Below, piece by piece: positions 54,542 through 64,000 of a stretch of 64,000 nucleotides of DNA. The stretch comes from Trebouxia sp. TZW2008. Lineage: Eukaryota; Chlorophyta; Trebouxiophyceae; Trebouxiales; Trebouxiaceae. Below the pieces are notes generated by a model, which worked only from the letters and a program-made list of their open reading frames with translations, did no database searches and was not told the DNA's origin. The translations under genes were made by a program, and so were the position numbers. Location of the stretch: contig BDIU01000090.1 of assembly GCA_002118135.1 (NCBI GenBank), positions 171,465-235,464 on the forward strand, in the 5' to 3' direction. Every line of letters starts with the position of its first letter. Within the stretch, counting starts at the first letter, position 1.

Positions 54542-57500
54542 TCACTGCTGCTGTGGCTGGACCAGTGAGGTATTACCAGACACATCAACCGGTGACTGCT
54601 CCTGCAAATTGGTCTTATCTTCCTGCAAACCATGCTGCTTCTTATGCTGCAGCTGTGAGACAAGGCTCTTTTCCAGACCCTGGATCCTGGTCTTCATGCC
54701 AGACAAAATGCCTTCAATGGTTTGTATCTTATCCTCCTTGAAGCTCAGTGGCAACTCTGGCTGCTGCACTGCTGCTGGCTGAGCCTTGCTTCTCCGCTTA
54801 GCTGCAATTGAGCGAGTCATCTGATGGAAATGAGGCGTTGTCTGTAAGCCTTCGTCTGCCTCAGTTAGTGGATGCTCCAGAGCAAAGTGCAAGGCTGCAA
54901 CTGCCGACGCAGAATCTGTGCCCTGTCGCCCACTGTAGATTGTGAGATGCTCAGGACTCAGACCAAGGGCCACTGCCAGCCTGACTGTGGGATCTGTGAT
55001 GTGGCTGTAATCTTCTGCAAGCAACACAAGCGTGTCAACAATTTGCTGCATGCGGCAACTTTCACAGGTCCTTGGGTTTGCAATGACAACGCAACACACT
55101 GAGCTCCTTGCAGAATCAGAATGCATGCCTCCTGATAATGTGACTTACTGACTACGCGCAGATGCCAGCACTGAAGGGCCGGCACACTGTTACACAACAT
55201 GACAAAACATGATGTCTGGCAGAAGCTGCCGCCGCAGTGTCCAAGTCTGTGGTGCTGCTTTGAGCGCTTCAAGTAGATATAGCATCATGCAGCATGTTAT
55301 CCTCTCACCTGTTCTCTCAGTTGATTACTCACTTGGTGATCTGAAAGCAGATTCCCAAGACCGCACTGATGAGCAAGCTTTAGGAAATTGCAGAGATCAC
55401 ATATTGTTGCAACATTTCACCATTTGTGCCGCAAACAAATTGTTGGTGTCATGATGCAGCTGAGTACACTTCAAAGATTCATGTTACAGCAACTTCTCTT
55501 TGTAAGGACACTCAACATAAGGACGTCCTTGATGTAAGGACAATGCAATTGGGAACCAAGCACTGGAGTCTGACTGCAGTGGCCCCTCTGAGTAAGGACA
55601 ACTCGATGTAAGGACAATTTTCTCAGGAAGCAAAGCAATCGTCACAAAGAGAAGTCACTGCACAAATGGCTGTCCGCTTACCTGTTTCACTGCAGCCAGC
55701 ATCAGCCTCTGCACTGCCTTGCTCAGATGCTGCTGTCTGCACCTCAACCACATTAGCTTGCACTGCTATCGCATCAGCCTGTTGCTGCAGTGGCTTCACA
55801 TCAGCTAGCCCATCTGCAGGACTCTCAGGATCTGGACTATCTGCCAACATAGTACTCCACTGCTTGATGTCATCGTGCAATTTGTCAAAAGCCTCTGCAA
55901 TCTTGTCGTGCGAGAATTCAAAAGCTAGAGCTCCAGGAATGACGTCCATGCCTTGCAAGGGCAAGTCTGCAACTTGAGGAAGCTCAGGGGGAAGGAACTG
56001 GGCTATGGAGGGGGTCTGGGTGGGCTCAGCATGTAATTGGATTACTAGCAATGGGGCTGTACCAGGTTGCAAGGTGCTAGCTGCAGCATTGCGACCAGCT
56101 TGCCTGTCAATAATGATTTTGCTGCCTACACAGCTTGCCTGCAGACAGGCCACCAAATAGACCTGTTGATGAGCTGCATGTGCGGCTCATGAGTTGGGGT
56201 ATGTTGAAGACAAGCAGGCCTACCAGAAACTATCTTGCTGTGGCATCAGGCAGACATGGCGATTGTCAGTAATCACTTCTGATTCCAGTGCAGGCCAGGT
56301 GCAATCAGTCTTCATGCTGTGTGACAGGTACATGTCAGGACAAACTGCTTGGGCTTGAGATAGGAGAGGACATTACGCTAAAGTCTGTCCATAAGCATAC
56401 CTGATATAAGGACCAGGCAGTTGGCCACCAACCACTGCATTTTGACAGAAGTTATCCAAAACGACAGTCCAGAGTAAGGATTGTTTTATTGGTGACCAAT
56501 ACAGTTGTAATAAAGAGAATTTACTGGACCCACATTGCTGATGGTCTTGGTAAAAGCTGCAGAGCTGACAGCGACTGGGTTGTTGAGCAGCATCACATGC
56601 TGTAAGCTGGACAAGCCAAGCAATGGCTGAATGCTGCTGACGGCTGCAATCTTGTTGCTGGTCAGGTCCATCATCTGCATTGACATGAAAATAATCTGGC
56701 TTGATGGCAGGATAGGCCCAAAACCACCAAGTCCCAAGTTTCTCACCATGCTTTACACGCATATGTGCAGCGCAACGCACAAGATCCTTTGCTTTGGCTG
56801 ATGGATGGAGCAATGCTTCTGCCTTTCATGATCGATCAACCTTGCCAGGCAGGCAGCATGATACACGCATCCTATTGACAGCTCAGATTGCCTATCGTCA
56901 CCCGCAGTGCAGGGAGGCATTGGCCTTGTATCCAATTTGCCCTTTGATTGTGGTCTATGCAGTGTGCATGACATTAGCCATGCAATATTGCAGGCAGCAA
57001 CTCTCAGACTGCCCACCTGCAGTTGCCTGAAGGGCTTGCTGCCAGCACTTGCAGCCAAGCCAGGGACCTTAGTGATGTGATTGCTGGCCAGATACAGCTC
57101 AGCCAGGCTTGGCAGGGTGCTGAGCTGCTGCAGGCAAGCTTCCTGAAGACTGCAGCGCCCTGCCCTTAGCACCCTCAGCAATGGAAAGCTGCCAGCAGGG
57201 GCGTGCCACCTTGCAAGCTGGTTGCCTGCAGATACACAAATGCTTGTTGATGATTGTTGATGGTAGCAAGAGGCGAACAGGCTTGGCAGGGTGCTGAGCT
57301 GTTGCAGGCAAGCTTCCTGAAGACTACAGCACCCTGCCCTTAGCACTTGTAGCAGTCAAAAGCTGCCAGCAGGGGCAATCCACCTTGCAAGGTGGTTACC
57401 TGAAAGTCCAACAAGCAAGTAATCAGCTTGCTGTTCTGGCGTTGTGAGTCTCATTGCTTGTCTGAAGATACTGGGTGGAGACATGGCAAACAGGTGGGGC

Positions 57501-59617
57501 AAGCGCTGCTTAGAACAACAGCAAGCTGACTGAGATCTGTTGAGACCATTTTACTTGCTGATAAGCGCAGCATGCAGAGCATTGTCTGATGTCAAGCTGC
57601 AACCTGTTACACAGCAAGCGTATTGGCAGCTGCTGCAGCAGTGGTGGCCATGTCTGCGTTCCAAGCAGTGGCGTTCCAAGCAAATGTTCAATTTTTGCAT
57701 GCAAAACATGAACAATGAAAAACAGTCAGTCCCATAGCACTTCAACAGGGTCATAACATTGTATCAAGAAATCAGAGCCAGGGCAAGCTGATTTGGCTTG
57801 CCATGTGATGCAGATTACCTGACATGTCTAGCTGCCGCAGCTGTGGCCACTGCCCCAGCTGTGGCAGGCAGTCTGGCTGCAGGCTGTTGAAGCTCAAGTC
57901 CAGTACTTCCAGTGACTGGAAGCAGCCTGTCATGCAGTCTGTCAGGCTAGCTATGCAGTTGCCTGACACCAGCAGAGTGTGAAGAGCAGGCAATGCGGTC
58001 ATGGCCTGCAGAGAGGCCAGCCTGTTGCCGCTCAAGTCCAGATGCCTGCAGCAACAAAGCTTGCGTTCAGAAGCTGGCAGCCATTGCAAGCCTGATGAGC
58101 ACATTGTGTGCATGCAAACCGCAACAACTGCAGTTTGCATGCAAGCAGCTGAGATGCAGCAGTATTGCACTGAATACAGAGTTTTGCCAGGTCAGAGCAG
58201 CTGACTCACTGCTGCTTACAATGACGTCTATGATTCAGATCATCTAGTTGCATGCACTGCATGTGCTGCATCAAATCCAAAAGCATGTGGATTGCATGTG
58301 CAACAGTCAAACAACGCTGGAGGTGACGGACCTCAAGTTGCAAAAGCCTGGTAGATGCTCAGCGGGAAAGCAGCTGATCCCTCTGCCTGGCAACTTGACA
58401 GCTCCGACCTGATCTGGTGAATGCGCTTGAGCAGCTTGCAGCAACAAGGACTCTGCACAGCAGCACACAGACAGCTGCAAAAGCTGTAGGAGTATTGGCC
58501 AACTCATCTTGCATGTTTTGCTGTGCATCACATCAGTCATGGCAACAAGCCAATGGTGTTCCCTGGTGATAACCTCATGTGCATCTGTGCTGTTCCAGAT
58601 TGAGGATAATTATGTGCACACAGCCGATCATTTGCTCAAGAAGCGTCTAACTGCGGCATGCAGGGTCTAGGGATGGGTTGCCATTTGCATCAAAAGCAAG
58701 AGCTGGGCAAGCAGCCATATTACATGAGGAAAGCAGCACCTGAAAGGGGTTCAGGAGCTGCAGTTTGCGGTCGCGGTGGAACTTTGCGAGGCAGCATCGG
58801 TAGTGGCCCATGCATCTGGCGTGTGCGTGCTGCAAGCGCTGCCCTGGCTCGCCGCATACGGCCCGCAACAGCTTGTGCTGCATTAGGCATTGGAGGCACC
58901 AGGGTTTGAACCGTCACACCATCTTCTGTCACACGCTTTGCATACAAATCAGGCTGCACTGCTGCTGCTGATGCTGTGGATGCTGCTTCTTGCCTTGCAG
59001 AAATCTCAGGCGTACTGTCCGCTGTTGACTGCACAGTAGCAATGGCAGACTGCTGGTGAGCAAGCGCTGTGGAGGCAGTCTGTATGATTTGCACTGAGGA
59101 GCTTGTCTGCTTCAGAAGGGTTGGGTAGCGCTCACGCTGAGAGAGTGGTGCTTCCCGCCTTGATGACGGCTCAGGTGTGGCACTTGAAGATGGCAGTGTC
59201 GCATCTGACCTGGGCGTTGGGGACTGCAATGGCTGCACTAACAACCCCCACTCTGACACAGACGCTATTGGCTCGCGCTGCGTAGATGGAGCGTTTGACC
59301 TGAAAGATGGCTCTGAGGACGATTCCAGCATGTCACGCACCTGCCAGGGTTTGTGGCAGGAGTTCAGTCTTGAAAAAGCGTTGTTGAATGCAAGTCGCCA
59401 AGACAATAATCAAGATAACACAAGACCTTTTTCAGGTATGATAACCAAGTCTGCAGCTGTTCATTTTGCAAGCTTTTGTTACCTGAGGAAGAATCTCTGA
59501 GTCTATGGGGGTGATGCAATGCGACGTTATATGCATGCTCCTTTCCGGTCCCAGCTTTTCTCGTGAGGTCACTTGCTGTAGCTGCATGACCAGCGGGCTT
59601 CGACGCTTGTGCGGCAT
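54542..59617 (-). CDS. XRRA1-like leucine-rich-repeat protein
   Basis: N-terminus probably MPHKRRSPLVMQLQQVTSRE at 59617 (the frame stays open further 5' without an ATG). Exon 2 (about 58700-59330) is long, Ser/Thr/Pro-rich, with RRARAALAARTRQMHG. Then VGAVKLPGRGISCFPAEHLP (about 58330-58460), LDLSGNRLASLQAM ... FQSLEVLDLSFNSLQPDC (about 57820-58045), LLRVLRAGRCSLQEACLQQL and AELYLASNHITKVPGL (about 57025-57230), MDLTSNKIAAVSSI (about 56540-56670). The order of LRRs and the wording LEVLDLSFNSLQPD resemble XRRA1, linked to X-ray response in animals. The C-terminal part has AFDKLHDDIKQWST (about 55690-55990) and a coiled coil KIQTIEGILSGMKTRIQGLE, ending LVQPQQQ. LRR-only proteins are hard to classify, so another LRR family (for example axonemal) remains possible. 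Confidence 0.6.
55496..55620. repeat. Dispersed fragment with repeated AAGGAC motif
   Basis: Contains TAAGGACA/AAGGACG five times in about 120 bases and the stretch GGGAACCAAGCACTG..TCTGACTGCA, which recurs at about 60370-60400 in an ABCD intron. A weaker relative lies at about 56385-56490 (GATATAAGGACC, CCAACCACTGCATTTTGAC, GAGTAAGGATTG). Likely remnants of one transposable family. Confidence 0.55.
57282..57403 (-). pseudogene. Ghost of the XRRA1-like LRR exon 5' part
   Basis: About 120 bases repeat the segment at 57106-57227 with roughly ten to fifteen differences: same ACAGGCTTGGCAGGGTGCTG start, same GCTGCCAGCAGGGGC and GGTTGCCTG/GGTTACCTG end. Frame reads LRAGCCSLQEACLQQLSTLP. Lies 5' of the real exon in gene direction. 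Confidence 0.9.
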
Positions 59618-59895
59618 GCTGAAGCCTGTGTCCCAAATCAAAACACCTCCTGCCCGTGAGGGCTGACTGAATAGGCTGCCGCCACGAGGCGGTGTCAAGC
59701 AACGACTCGAGCTTCAGTGTGCATATATTCTGCCTGCTGATGTGCTATGCGAACTGCTAAAGCATTGCAAGGTCCCATTGCAACTTGCACTTGCAAGTTT
59801 GACCGGCCAGAAAGTCAAATGTGTTACATCGACCGACTAGAAGTTCAGAGGTCTCACGCCAGGTCTCACGCGCAGCAGTAGCACCAATCTGACGC

Positions 59896-62800
59896 ATGTC
59901 CGCAACGAATACGCAATCCGAATGCATACATGATATAGGTCTGCACCGTTTTTGCAAGTTGTTATGGCAGCTGTTGGTGCTAGTGAGGCCTTTTCAAGCT
60001 GTTTTGCTTGTGCTTCTGTCTATTTTGGAGGCTTTGCTGGTAGCTCAAGGTACCTGTAGCAAGACAGCGATGCATATCACCAGGCATGCATGACACTGAC
60101 ACTGTTTGTGTCACAAGTGGGCACAAGATTTTCTCTTGACTGCAGTTGGCAGGGTCGCTGGACAGTACTACCTGATCATTGTAGACCGGCAGGCTTCAGC
60201 TTTTGTCAGGACTACATTGACCTCATTGGCATTGTACATCTGCAACACTGCTGTCAAGTCCACAAGTCAGTGGCTGTCAGAGCTGCTATCATACAGGTTT
60301 CTTACTATCATGTTTTCATGTTGCAGTGACACTTGATACAGTGACATTCTCGACAACACAACAATTGAAAGTGGGAACCAAGCACTGCATTCTGACTGCA
60401 ACGCTACATGTGAGTAGTGACAACCTGATGTAGTTGCTAAATGTCTTGGTGGCAAATGCAGTTGCTACATGTAGGGCTCTGTACAGCCAGACAGCAACTG
60501 ATTGCTTTCACTACCAGATAGCTTGGCTTGTTACGGCTGATGGTCAACATGCTGATTGCAGATGGCGAGGAAAGCTGACACGTGTCTTGCACGAACGCTA
60601 TTGCAACCAGGAGTCGTTTTACTGGCTCCCTGAAGGGTGTGACAATCCAGATCAGCGCATTGCCCAGGATACCAGCATTTGCTGCAACTGTCTTGGCTCC
60701 ATTGCCAAGGTTGTGGCTGCAGCACCGTTCCAGGTGCAATGCAACCCTAACACAACCCAACATTTGATTGCTTCTGTACGTACCTAGATGGGCCTGCTGA
60801 GCCTGCCTAGCCCACGTTTACAATGAATGAATGAATGAATGAATGAATGAATGCAACCCTGGTCCCTGTGCAGCGTGCATGGTATAAGGTGCCGCAACTT
60901 TGCCATCACAGTGTTCCAACAGTGTCCATCAGCTAACAAGCTGCAACTGAGCTTGGTTCTGAAACCTGTTCCGACTGTGTTGCTGAAGCTGAACAGACGT
61001 ATGCTGTGTCTCAGGTGATGTACTATACATACTGGACTTGGCAGATCACCTCAGGCTATATCGTCTTGGCTGTCTACGCCTTCTTTCTGATAAGCTTGGT
61101 GCTGCAAAGGTCAGTAGCCTCTGCAGCTGTTGTGTTGGACAAGACCCTGCTGCGCACATGCTTGTTAGACAGGCTGCTGTGGCAGGCTGACTTCAGCACA
61201 GCTGTGCCATACCTCCGTCTGACCAAGTGACAGCATGTGCTGCAGTTGTATCATACGGCCTGCTGCAAAGATAGTCTTCACACAAGAGCGCAAAGAGGGC
61301 AATTTCAGGTTTGCCCACATGCGTTTGCGCTCTTTGCTGACAGAGATTACTCTGTATGGAGCGGGCGCTGCAGAACAAAGAAATCTTGAACACAATCTTG
61401 AACCTGTATTGAGCACTCAGCTCAGCCTTATCATGTGGCGCTTCCTGCTTACTGCCTGCACCATCGCCTTGGAATATGCTGGAGCGCTGCTCAACTATTC
61501 CTGCCTAGGCCTTGTAGTGTTTACAGGTCAGTCTTGTCAGCTGGCCATATTGCACTGACTTGTGGCTTTGTCGCATTGACTGTTCACTACCTGCACTATT
61601 GCCCTGGAATATGCTGGAGCGTTGCTCAACAACTCCTGCCTGTGTCTTGTGGTGCTTACAGGTCAGTCCTTCTGGTTTCAGCTTGCGCATAGTTGCCGTA
61701 GCACTATTGCATTGGCTGCTCACTGCCTGCATCGCTGCCTTCAAATATGCTGGAGCGCTGCTCAGATACTCCTGCCTAGGCCTTGTATTATTTACAGATA
61801 GTCCTGCTAGCCGCACAGCGTGAGCTCACTTCCACAGCAGCACCTGTCAAAGGCTTGAACTGCATGCCTTGCTGCCTAAGAGCCATCATCTGATTGCACC
61901 CTGCATTCACAGCTACATGGTCAAGCTTGCCATTCTATCAGCTTGCACAGCCATACAGCGCGTTTGTGGAAATAATGTTGCACTCCATGATATGTAGCAT
62001 GACTAACATCACATCTCGCAGCACGATGCAGGCATGACAACAACTCAGGCAGCTGTTTTAGACTACCAAACATTCTGAACAAGCAGTGTAGGTTATTCAA
62101 ATTGTGTTTTGCATCAGTTCACTCCTGTTCCACACATTGCAGACCCAGTCAGGTTTTTGACATTGCGTTCTTGTCAAACAACAATATATGGAATGGTTGC
62201 ATTTGCAGGACCTGGGACACAGACACGTAGCACATGTGGTGGAACATGTAATCATTGTTGTTGTTGCCGTTGTCGTTGTTGTTGTTGTCATTGGTGTTGT
62301 CATCAGTATTATAAACATTATAATTGTGTTTGCAGAGTCAGTATCAACAACGTTACAATTGTGTTCGCAGAGTCAGTATCATCAACATTATAGTTGTGGT
62401 TGCAGAGTCAATGCCGACTGGCATGGACAGCGGGCAGCTAGCCAAGTGGGTTTCCAATGCCAGCTTTGCCACCCTAACTCTCATCTATAGCTTCACCCAG
62501 ATGCTAGACTTGGCCACCCAATTCTCGACTCTGGCTGGTGTCACTGTGCGTGTTGGCCAGCTGCTGCAGGTGAGTCATTGTATTTGTCCAGCAAGGCAGG
62601 TGAGTCACTGTGCGTGTTGGCCAGCTGCTGCAGGTGAGTCATTGTATATGTCCAGCAAGGCAGGTGAGTCAGCATGCGTTTTGACTGAAATTAGCAAAAT
62701 GAATGCGCTGTTGGTACAGGAATTGGAGAAGCTGAACAACAGGAAAAGCCAGCCCTTGCAGAGCTCTGCCATGTTCAGCGCATTTGAATCATTGCATGTG

Positions 62801-63938
62801 CCCTTGCTCAGCATTGATCCTGAGCACACTGAAGACGATAAGCCTCTCCTCAAAGCACAGTCGCCTGGATCATATACCCACAGCCCAGCAACACAATCTC
62901 CACCTAGAGGGTCAGCTGCTGGTCTCTTCAAAGCACTGTTGCCCGCTTCACATACCCAAAGCTCAGCACAACTGTCACCGAGAGGTTCAGCTGTCCAGCA
63001 CAAGCAACAGAATGCAGGCCAGCTGACTTCTTCTGAGCAGCAGGTGTCGCCACAGTCTACTTCACAGCAGCAAGCTACTTCAGCGCAGCACTGTCAGGAT
63101 CCATCACAGTCTGCAGCGGATACAAATCTACATTGGTCAAGTGCAGATCCACCTGTGGACAGTAGTCAGCTCGCTCAGCAGACAGTGATGTCTGATCCCA
63201 AATGCGTTCTTGCCAGAATCCAAGGCTACAGCTGTCACAGGCCAGACGGCAAGCTGTTGTTCGAAGGCCTTGAATTTCAAGTATGTGAAGGTGAGGCAGA
63301 GTGTCACATATTCATGCCATTGCATTTGCCAAGCGCTTGATTGTGGTTCATTCTTAATGCATGCCCTTGTGGCAATCAGTTGCAACAATTTTGCCTGAAT
63401 CTGCATCTTCTTGTTTGCAATTTTGCCGAGCCACATTTGCATAAGAGCCGCATGTACAACAGTGATCTCAGATCTGGTGCCACACCCAAGTCACACTAAA
63501 CCACTCCACCTGAGTCTTGAGTGGTTTAGTGTGACTTGGGTGTGGCACTCAGGTGTGAGTCAGGTGAGTGAGCTCACTCAAGCATGTCATGTGGCCAGGC
63601 GCCTAGTCATGCCACCCATGAGATTACCCAACCCCTTGATTTACTTTAGCCCCAGATCTGGTCTTGGCAGCATCTCAAACGCACAAACAGATCACAGTCA
63701 ATGCTGTCTCAGGTGAGACAGTGTTAGTGGCAGGAGCTAGTGGATGTGGCAAATCTACCCTAGTAAGTGCCCTTGCAGGGCTTTGGCCATGTTGTCAAGG
63801 CCAATCTCACTTGCCGCCTGACCCTCAGGTAATGCTGTCTGCTAGCACCTGAATCAGGCGGCAGCTGTTGGTTTCTGTCAAGCATGGACATAACAGCTGT
63901 CATGTTTGGTTTTCTAGTCCAAGAGGTTGTTAATAATC

Positions 63939-63999
<61 letters not shown>

Positions 64000-64000
64000 C
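59896..64000 (+). CDS. ABC subfamily D half-transporter (partial, continues past window)
   Basis: Reads in phase from ATG 59896: a hydrophobic first exon (LVRPFQAVLLVLLSILEALL), then GQYYLIIVDRQASAFVRTTL and ALYICNTAVKSTSQWLSELL (60149-60296); WRGKLTRVLHERYCNQESFY and CDNPDQRIAQD, the family's EAA-like loop (about 60562-60737); VMYYTYWTWQITSGYIVLAV (about 61015-61110); KIVFTQERKEGNFRFAHMRL (about 61245-61525); WVSNASFATLTLIYSFTQML and LAGVTVRVGQLLQ (ending 62569); a long Ser/Gln-rich linker exon (about 62720-63282) leading into PDGKLLFEGLEFQ; and Walker A GASGCGKST (about 63735-63762). The signature motif and Walker B lie beyond the window. ABCD half-transporters dimerise in peroxisomes or lysosomes; the membrane part looks more like ABCD4/SbmA-type proteins than ABCD1, but this is by eye. 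The long linker is unusual. Confidence 0.85.
60370..60440. repeat. Second copy of the AAGGAC-family fragment
   Basis: Shares GTGGGAACCAAGCACTG..TTCTGACTGCA and ...TGATGTA with the fragment at 55496-55620. In an ABCD intron. Confidence 0.5.
60754..60853 (+). repeat. SINE-like dispersed repeat, copy D
   Basis: Shares TTTGATTGCTTCTGTACGTA, the core GGGCCTGCTGAGCCTGCCTA and CCCACGTTTACAATGAATGA, followed by a clean (ATGA)n tail of about seven units to 60853. The pure tail suggests this is the youngest copy. ABCD intron, plus orientation. Confidence 0.88.
61560..61806 (+). pseudogene. Two downstream ghosts of an ABCD membrane exon
   Basis: The real exon ends near 61525 with LEYAGALLNYSCLGLVVFTG and its donor. 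Copies of the 3' part plus donor region lie at about 61565-61665 (LEYAGALLNNSCLCLVVLTG, with the donor GTCAGT kept) and about 61690-61806 (FKYAGALLRYSCLGLVLFTD, donor destroyed). Period about 125 bases. Confidence 0.9.
62302..62405 (+). repeat. Three tandem 35-bp units each ending in a splice acceptor
   Basis: Units at about 62302-62335, 62336-62370 and 62371-62405 each run (A)GTCAGTATCA.CAACATTATA.TTGTG.TTGCAG (last unit acceptor just before AGTCAATGCC). Any of the three GCAG sites could serve the following exon; the 35-bp period is not a multiple of three, so choice would change the frame. Confidence 0.85.
62545..62669 (+). repeat. Tandem copy of a splice donor region (four GTGAGT sites)
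   Basis: Two units of about 63 bases (62545-62608, 62609-62669) each contain the end of the exon (GTTGGCCAGCTGCTGCAG) and a second CCAGCAAGGCAG. Consensus donors GTGAGT follow at 62570, 62600, 62634 and 62664. The first gives VRVGQLLQ joining to ELEKLNN at 62721; the sequence between stays open in frame. Confidence 0.85.
63478..63547. repeat. Perfect 29-bp inverted repeat with 12-nt loop
   Basis: Left arm 63478-63506 begins TGCCACACCCAAGTCAC; right arm 63519-63547 is its exact reverse complement; loop 63507-63518. It lies in the intron between the linker exon and the Walker A exon of the ABCD gene. The arms could form a stable RNA hairpin or be a small foldback element or recombination product. 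Confidence 0.95.
63938..64000. repeat. (CAA)n trinucleotide repeat reaching the window edge
   Basis: At least 20 CAA units, apparently uninterrupted, running off the window end, inside an ABCD intron. True length unknown. Confidence 0.97.

Noticed and set aside
1..64000. Bacterial operon or viral genome
   Set aside because: No overlapping same-strand genes; introns with GT..AG in almost every gene; no viral hallmark genes.

Overview
This is nuclear DNA from a photosynthetic eukaryote of the green lineage, most likely a chlorophyte alga. A trebouxiophyte-like genome fits, but I cannot name the genus. Supporting observations: densely spliced genes with introns mostly ending in TGCAG; plant-type families (peroxisomal ALDH10, a plastid PAA-type Cu-ATPase, AKR2, a fused PabA-PabB aminodeoxychorismate synthase); no operons or ribosome binding sites; and many trinucleotide microsatellites. 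Every CDS span below runs from start to stop codon and includes introns; exon limits are given where I could fit phase and splice consensus by eye.

Layout. 607-1734 (+) OST3/OST6 oligosaccharyltransferase subunit; 1899-6010 (-) MYSM1-like SANT + JAMM histone-H2A deubiquitinase; 6317-8534 (+) unrecognised 572-residue protein; 9032-14063 (+) ALDH10 aminoaldehyde dehydrogenase ending in SKL; 14731-25406 (-) plastid-type Cu-transporting P1B-ATPase; 25714-27449 (+) possible SPIDR-like repair scaffold; 28100-31953 (-) CSA/ERCC8; 32101-34893 (+) thioredoxin-fold AhpC/TSA-like protein; 35515-38643 (+) secreted metallo-beta-lactamase-fold hydrolase; 39653-46534 (-) aminodeoxychorismate synthase; 47171-47950 (-) tentative F-box gene; 48698-52325 (-) AKR2; 52609-54305 (+) JmjC/cupin-8 oxygenase; 54542-59617 (-) XRRA1-like LRR protein; 59896 to beyond the window end (+) ABCD half-transporter. 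Genes alternate strand almost perfectly, with short divergent promoters (about 150-310 bp) and convergent 3' ends.

The most striking feature is not a gene. At least ten of the fifteen genes carry tandem, decayed partial copies of their own exons ('ghost exons') inside the neighbouring intron or just after the stop codon. The copies obey a rule: a ghost upstream of an exon holds that exon's 5' part plus a copy of its acceptor; a ghost downstream holds the 3' part plus a copy of its donor. Arrays reach four to six units with periods near 110-175 bp (CSA, ADC synthase, AKR2). One unit set covers the catalytic-cysteine exon of ALDH10; another in AKR2 is open in frame across three units. Smaller tandem copies of bare splice sites occur in the ABCD and JmjC genes. 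This suggests a recurrent duplication process at exon/intron boundaries that builds arrays of decoy or alternative splice sites.

Other structure: a four-copy dispersed repeat ending in a (TGAA)n-like tail (SINE-like), always intronic and in the same orientation; a perfect 29-bp inverted repeat with a 12-nt loop in an ABCD intron; and a pair of G-boxes before the metallo-hydrolase gene.
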